A stretch of DNA of 64,000 nucleotides from Candidatus Bathyarchaeota archaeon. GTDB taxonomy: Archaea > Thermoproteota > Bathyarchaeia > Bathyarchaeales > Bathycorpusculaceae. Where the stretch lies: assembly GCA_026014485.1 (NCBI GenBank), contig JAOZIE010000023.1:340150-404149 (forward strand), in the 5' to 3' direction. This document shows positions 61,424 to 64,000 of the stretch, piece after piece. Each line of letters starts with the position of its first letter. Position 1 is the first letter of the stretch. The notes below the pieces were generated by a model that was not told where the DNA came from, ran no database searches, and saw nothing but the letters and a program-made list of their open reading frames with translations. A program made the translations under genes and the position numbers.

Positions 61424-61740
61424 ACTGCTGTCGTAATCTGCTTGTTTGCGAGAGCCCCATTTTGTTTGTCTGTTGTAGTTCCAGCCGAATTCGGCAAAAG
61501 GCCTGTTTATTTATATATGGTGCAGGGGGTGGGATTCGAACCCCTAACGCGCTGGCGACATCGCCAATTCTACATTTCTACGTGGCTACCTTTCCTCTTT
61601 TTTCACAACTCAAATGGCTTCTACAAAGTTAAAGTGGCAAAAAATTTCCCGGCGCTCTCTTTTTTTAGCCAATGCGAAAATAGTTAAGGTATAAAATTCA
61701 AATCTAAAGAATAAGCTAGAAAGAGGGGAGATATTAGGTG
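61424..61740. other. Non-coding, contains tRNA-like remnant 3
   Basis: Contains tRNA-like remnant copy 3 (61518-61590), preceded by a TATA-like tttatttatatat at 61505-61517. Beyond the remnant nothing is recognised. Confidence 0.4.
61518..61590 (-). repeat. tRNA-3'-end-like remnant, copy 3
   Basis: On the minus strand it ends in a plausible CCCCTGC acceptor half, discriminator A and encoded CCA, with a TTCGAAT T-loop, but the T-stem is mismatched and the 5' half does not pair. It resembles copies 1 and 2. Confidence 0.6.
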
Positions 61741-61866
61741 TTAATCCAGTAACACATGCCCCTTTTCGAGAGTCTTGCTTTCTCTGTCGCGTTGCTCTTC
61801 GATGTATTTCTCAGAACCTTCTTGATCTTGCGCTAGTAAGTCTTTACCAAAACAAACCCATAGCAT
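61741..61866 (-). CDS. Possible 41-residue small protein
   Basis: Frame from ATG 61866 reads MLWVCFGKDLLAQDQEG and ends TLEKGHVLLD, strongly charged in the middle. Codon composition looks protein-like, but there is no clear ribosome site. It could be the tail of a decayed gene. Beyond it, 61867-62250 shows no gene. Confidence 0.35.
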   Translation of the reverse strand: MLWVCFGKDLLAQDQEGSEKYIEEQRDRESKTLEKGHVLLD

Positions 61867-62250
61867 TCATAGCCCTTGTTAGCATCCGTATGAAGACAAC
61901 GTACTATCGTGTTTCAAGACTTGTTGTCTTGCCCGATTACCAAGGGATATGTGTAGGCAGGCAAACGATTGCTAAACTTAATTGCTGAACTATATACCTC
62001 TCAAACGAGATTGCCCTTCTACATCCTAACAAGTAACCCTCAAATAATAAGAGGGGAATGAAGAGTTGGAAAATATCTCGTTTTGGTCATGCAAGTAGAG
62101 GAAGAGGCAACACCCGAATAAATGATGGATTGCACAATAGTCTTAGCAGAAAACGCATAACCGTTTCCATGCACTACCGTCGCAAGACTCGGATTCATGC
62201 TGCAGAGAAATAAAACACTGAAAAATAGCGTGTTTGCAAAGATTACTTAT

Positions 62251-62382
62251 CTACACCTGTCTTGACTTTTGTCTTTCAACTCTGTCGAGTTTCTTCTTCT
62301 TGCGGGCATCTTCCCTTTCCTTCTTTTTTCGAGGCTGAGGCTTTCCCCGGTCTTGTTCTCCTGTTTCTCCTTTTTTACCCAT
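62251..62382 (-). CDS. Small basic protein downstream of tfb
   Basis: 43 residues, extremely charged: MGKKGETGEQDRGKPQPR then a Lys/Arg/Glu-rich helix ending QKSRQV. It begins 30 bases after the tfb stop on the same strand and so may be co-transcribed. The composition suggests a nucleic-acid-binding peptide. No family recognised. Confidence 0.5.
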   Translation of the reverse strand: MGKKGETGEQDRGKPQPRKKKEREDARKKKKLDRVERQKSRQV

Positions 62383-62412
62383 CTCACATTCGCCTTCTCT
62401 GGTAAAAGAAAT

Positions 62413-63387
62413 CTAAAAGTGAGCTCTTTGAGCAGGTACTTCGATGCATAGCTGCTTCTTTAGCGCCTTGTATCTGTTTCGAACGGTGACTTCGGTTACG
62501 CCAGCTGCCTCAGCGATGTCTTTCTGTGTTATCTTTTCGTTATGCTGGAGACAAGCTATGTAGAGTGCAGCTGCAGCCATGCCCATTGGGTCTTTTCCTG
62601 CTGAAAACCGTTTTTGTCTAGCATCCCTGAGTATTGCTATTGCTGCGCCCTGTGTTTTGCCTGATACGCCATTTTTTTCTGCAATTTTTGAAACGTATGT
62701 CAACGGATCAGAAACAGGCATGTGAAAATTGAGCTCGTGTAGCAGCAGCCTATAGCATCGTGCAACGTCTTTCTTATCCACTAGACTTGCTTCAGCGATT
62801 TCTCGAAGAGTTCGGGGGGATCCGCTTTTGCGGCAAGCAGCATATAACGAGGCAGCAGCAATGGCCGATATGGATCTTCCACGGACTAAACCTTTGTCGA
62901 GGGCTTTGCGGTAAATTAATGCTGCTTTTTCTTTTATTGGAGATGATATAGATACTTTGCCTGATAAACGGTCAAGTTCCGACATCGCTTGTGCAAGGTT
63001 TCGGTCTCTGGATGAATGCACTCGGCTGCGTATTTGCCACTTGCGCAGACGCCACATCTGTAGCCTTGTCGCGAGAGGCAGTTTTCTTCCAGACGCGTCT
63101 CGGTCAACTTGGCTGATTGCTGTGGATAACCCTTTGTCGTGAATTGAATATGATGTTGGCGAACCAACTCTGCTTCTGGAAGCTTTTTCTTCTTGGGTAA
63201 AAGCACGCCATTCTGGACCTTTATCTAACATCTGCTGATATAAGACTAGACCGCAGTCCCCGCAGATGGTTTCACCCGTGTCGTAATCATGAACGAGATT
63301 TTGGCTTGCACATTCAGGGCATTTATCCGCTAATCGCTGATGCGTTTTAGGGATTTCCTTAGTAATTTCGATTTGGGTTATGCTCAT
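62413..63387 (-). CDS. tfb: Transcription initiation factor IIB
   Basis: 324 residues. N-terminal zinc ribbon (CPEC near 19-22, CGDC near 37-40), B-reader/linker (GPEWRAFTQEEK) and two cyclin-like repeats (~130-215 and ~225-310) with a final helix-turn-helix that reads the BRE. It recruits RNA polymerase to TATA-bound TBP. Other TFB paralogues cannot be judged from this window. TFB autoregulation is possible but no site was identified. Confidence 0.96.
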   Translation of the reverse strand: MSITQIEITKEIPKTHQRLADKCPECASQNLVHDYDTGETICGDCGLVLYQQMLDKGPEWRAFTQEEKASRSRVGSPTSYSIHDKGLSTAISQVDRDASGRKLPLATRLQMWRLRKWQIRSRVHSSRDRNLAQAMSELDRLSGKVSISSPIKEKAALIYRKALDKGLVRGRSISAIAAASLYAACRKSGSPRTLREIAEASLVDKKDVARCYRLLLHELNFHMPVSDPLTYVSKIAEKNGVSGKTQGAAIAILRDARQKRFSAGKDPMGMAAAALYIACLQHNEKITQKDIAEAAGVTEVTVRNRYKALKKQLCIEVPAQRAHF

Positions 63388-63854
63388 TTTTCCAACTCAA
63401 TTTACTTGCCCAGAATCGTCACGTAGTCATAAAATCCCCTTTCAGGGCATAAACATGATAATGCGATCCGCGCAATCTATCTAAAAGAAGGGGTGTAGTT
63501 ATTATACATGATTTATTTTTTTTGACAATTGGGTGGAGAAGTGTAAAGAATTATCAAGTATAGCGAGGATTTTGCCTTCTTTTACAAAGTAACGTCCCTT
63601 CAATTGGTCCCTTGTTAAATAACTGCCTTCTCGTTTGAATCCCCAAAATTAAGTAAAGAGCATTCCAAGACTTATTTTGGAAGAACCTTCAAGAAATCTT
63701 GGTGGGCCATATTCCAGTTGAGTTCTCTTTTTTCGAGTACTTACATGGTCTTCGACGACGCGCTAAAACATTACCCGAGTGCCTGTTGTTTAATCGCTTT
63801 ATAAGGGAAGCTTACGTAACATAAGTATAGCTTTTTGTTGTTGAGTGATGAAAA
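63388..63854. promoter_or_regulatory. Divergent intergenic region tfb/alba2
   Basis: About 465 bases between divergent tfb and the second Alba gene. A TATA-like tttataagg at 63798-63806 lies ~50 bases before the Alba ATG. A T-rich stretch near 63505-63525 may belong to the tfb promoter. No gene seen. Confidence 0.45.
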
Positions 63855-64000
63855 ATGTCGGACAAATCACGAATTGTTTTCGTTGGAAATAAAATGCCCA
63901 TGGACTATGTATTGGCGATCATAACCGGTCTATCGGCGAACGACGCTAAAGAAATAACTTTGAAGGCCAGAGGAAAAGCAATAACCACAGCTGTTGATGC
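63855..64000 (+). CDS. albA: Alba chromatin protein 2, cut by window edge
   Basis: The first 48 residues ([20 protein letters not shown] onward through [13 protein letters not shown]) match the Alba at 47334-47648 closely, with a shorter N-terminus. The two Alba copies probably form homo- and heterodimers with different DNA- or RNA-binding modes. ATG 63855; the 3' part is outside the window. Confidence 0.93.
   Translation, partial: MSDKSRIVFVGNKMPMDYVLAIITGLSANDAKEITLKARGKAITTAVD

Noticed and set aside
61442..61687. 81-codon plus-strand frame with GFEPLTRW-type sequence
   Set aside because: This peptide is a translation of the tRNA-like remnant and flanks, a common false gene type.

Overview
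This is archaeal DNA. It carries a 20S proteasome alpha subunit, an SBDS-exosome-L37Ae-Pcc1 operon, TFB, two Alba genes, a KEOPS subunit, archaeal-type promoters (TATA boxes, some nearly leaderless starts) and frequent GTG/TTG starts. The gene mix (FrhB-CBS fusion, DUF5752, DUF134/DUF5320, P-loop ATPases with built-in ferredoxin domains, S53 and beta-helix surface proteins with C-terminal anchors) suggests a TACK-group anaerobe, most likely a Bathyarchaeia-type lineage. That placement is inference and was not tested by phylogeny.

Layout. (1) 0.5-4.9 kb: housekeeping operon psmA-sbds-rrp4-rrp41-rrp42-rpl37ae, then pcc1. (2) 5-19.9 kb: a membrane sensor kinase, a radical SAM/SPASM enzyme, an MBL-fold hydrolase and a Cys-rich Lrp-type regulator; then an Fe-S/ATPase block (NBP35-like Mrp, two NifX-like proteins, two MinD-ferredoxin ATPases), an orphan encapsulin-type ferritin-like protein, AbrB-like and winged-helix proteins, peroxiredoxin, DUF5320, DUF134 and a CPA2 antiporter. 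A 38-bp near-identical sequence lies upstream of both the Lrp gene and the Mrp operon. A TGTGC-N(3-4)-GCACA palindrome lies upstream of both peroxiredoxin and DUF5320/DUF134. (3) 20.1-30.6 kb: a 1430-residue secreted sedolisin-like protease, a GltD-like oxidoreductase, a bacterial-style partner-switching set (PAS-PAS-PP2C phosphatase, HATPase, two STAS proteins) and a ThDP enzyme.

(4) 30.7-45.5 kb: a tRNA-Ala(UGC) integration hotspot. The intact tRNA is at the right edge. Two partial copies of its 3' end lie at about 30.7 and 34.0 kb, and integrase sequence precedes the copy at 34.0 kb and the tRNA. This is best read as tandem integration. The older, decayed element A carries a RiPP locus: a 74-residue peptide with seven cysteines spaced exactly every fourth residue, a PqqD-like/radical SAM/SPASM maturase and a methyltransferase. 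The younger 11.4-kb element B carries a DNA methyltransferase opposite a three-gene operon (AAA ATPase, unknown protein, Csa1/Cas4-like nuclease), a second nuclease, a primase-ATPase and a tyrosine integrase.

(5) 45.8-64 kb: adenosine-specific kinase, a second Mrp ATPase, Alba, a PAP2-type membrane enzyme, FrhB-CBS, a coiled-coil protein, secreted beta-helix and FG-GAP proteins, a CDP-alcohol phosphotransferase, DUF3795, a phytoene-dehydrogenase-like enzyme, TFB and a truncated second Alba. This stretch also shows a segmental duplication (51.3 and 54.1 kb) and three dispersed tRNA-3'-end-like remnants (53.8, 59.9 and 61.5 kb). The strongest candidates for undescribed biology are the seven-cysteine RiPP locus inside a tRNA-targeted element, the methyltransferase/ATPase/Csa1-like module next to it, and the Cys-rich Lrp with its shared operator.
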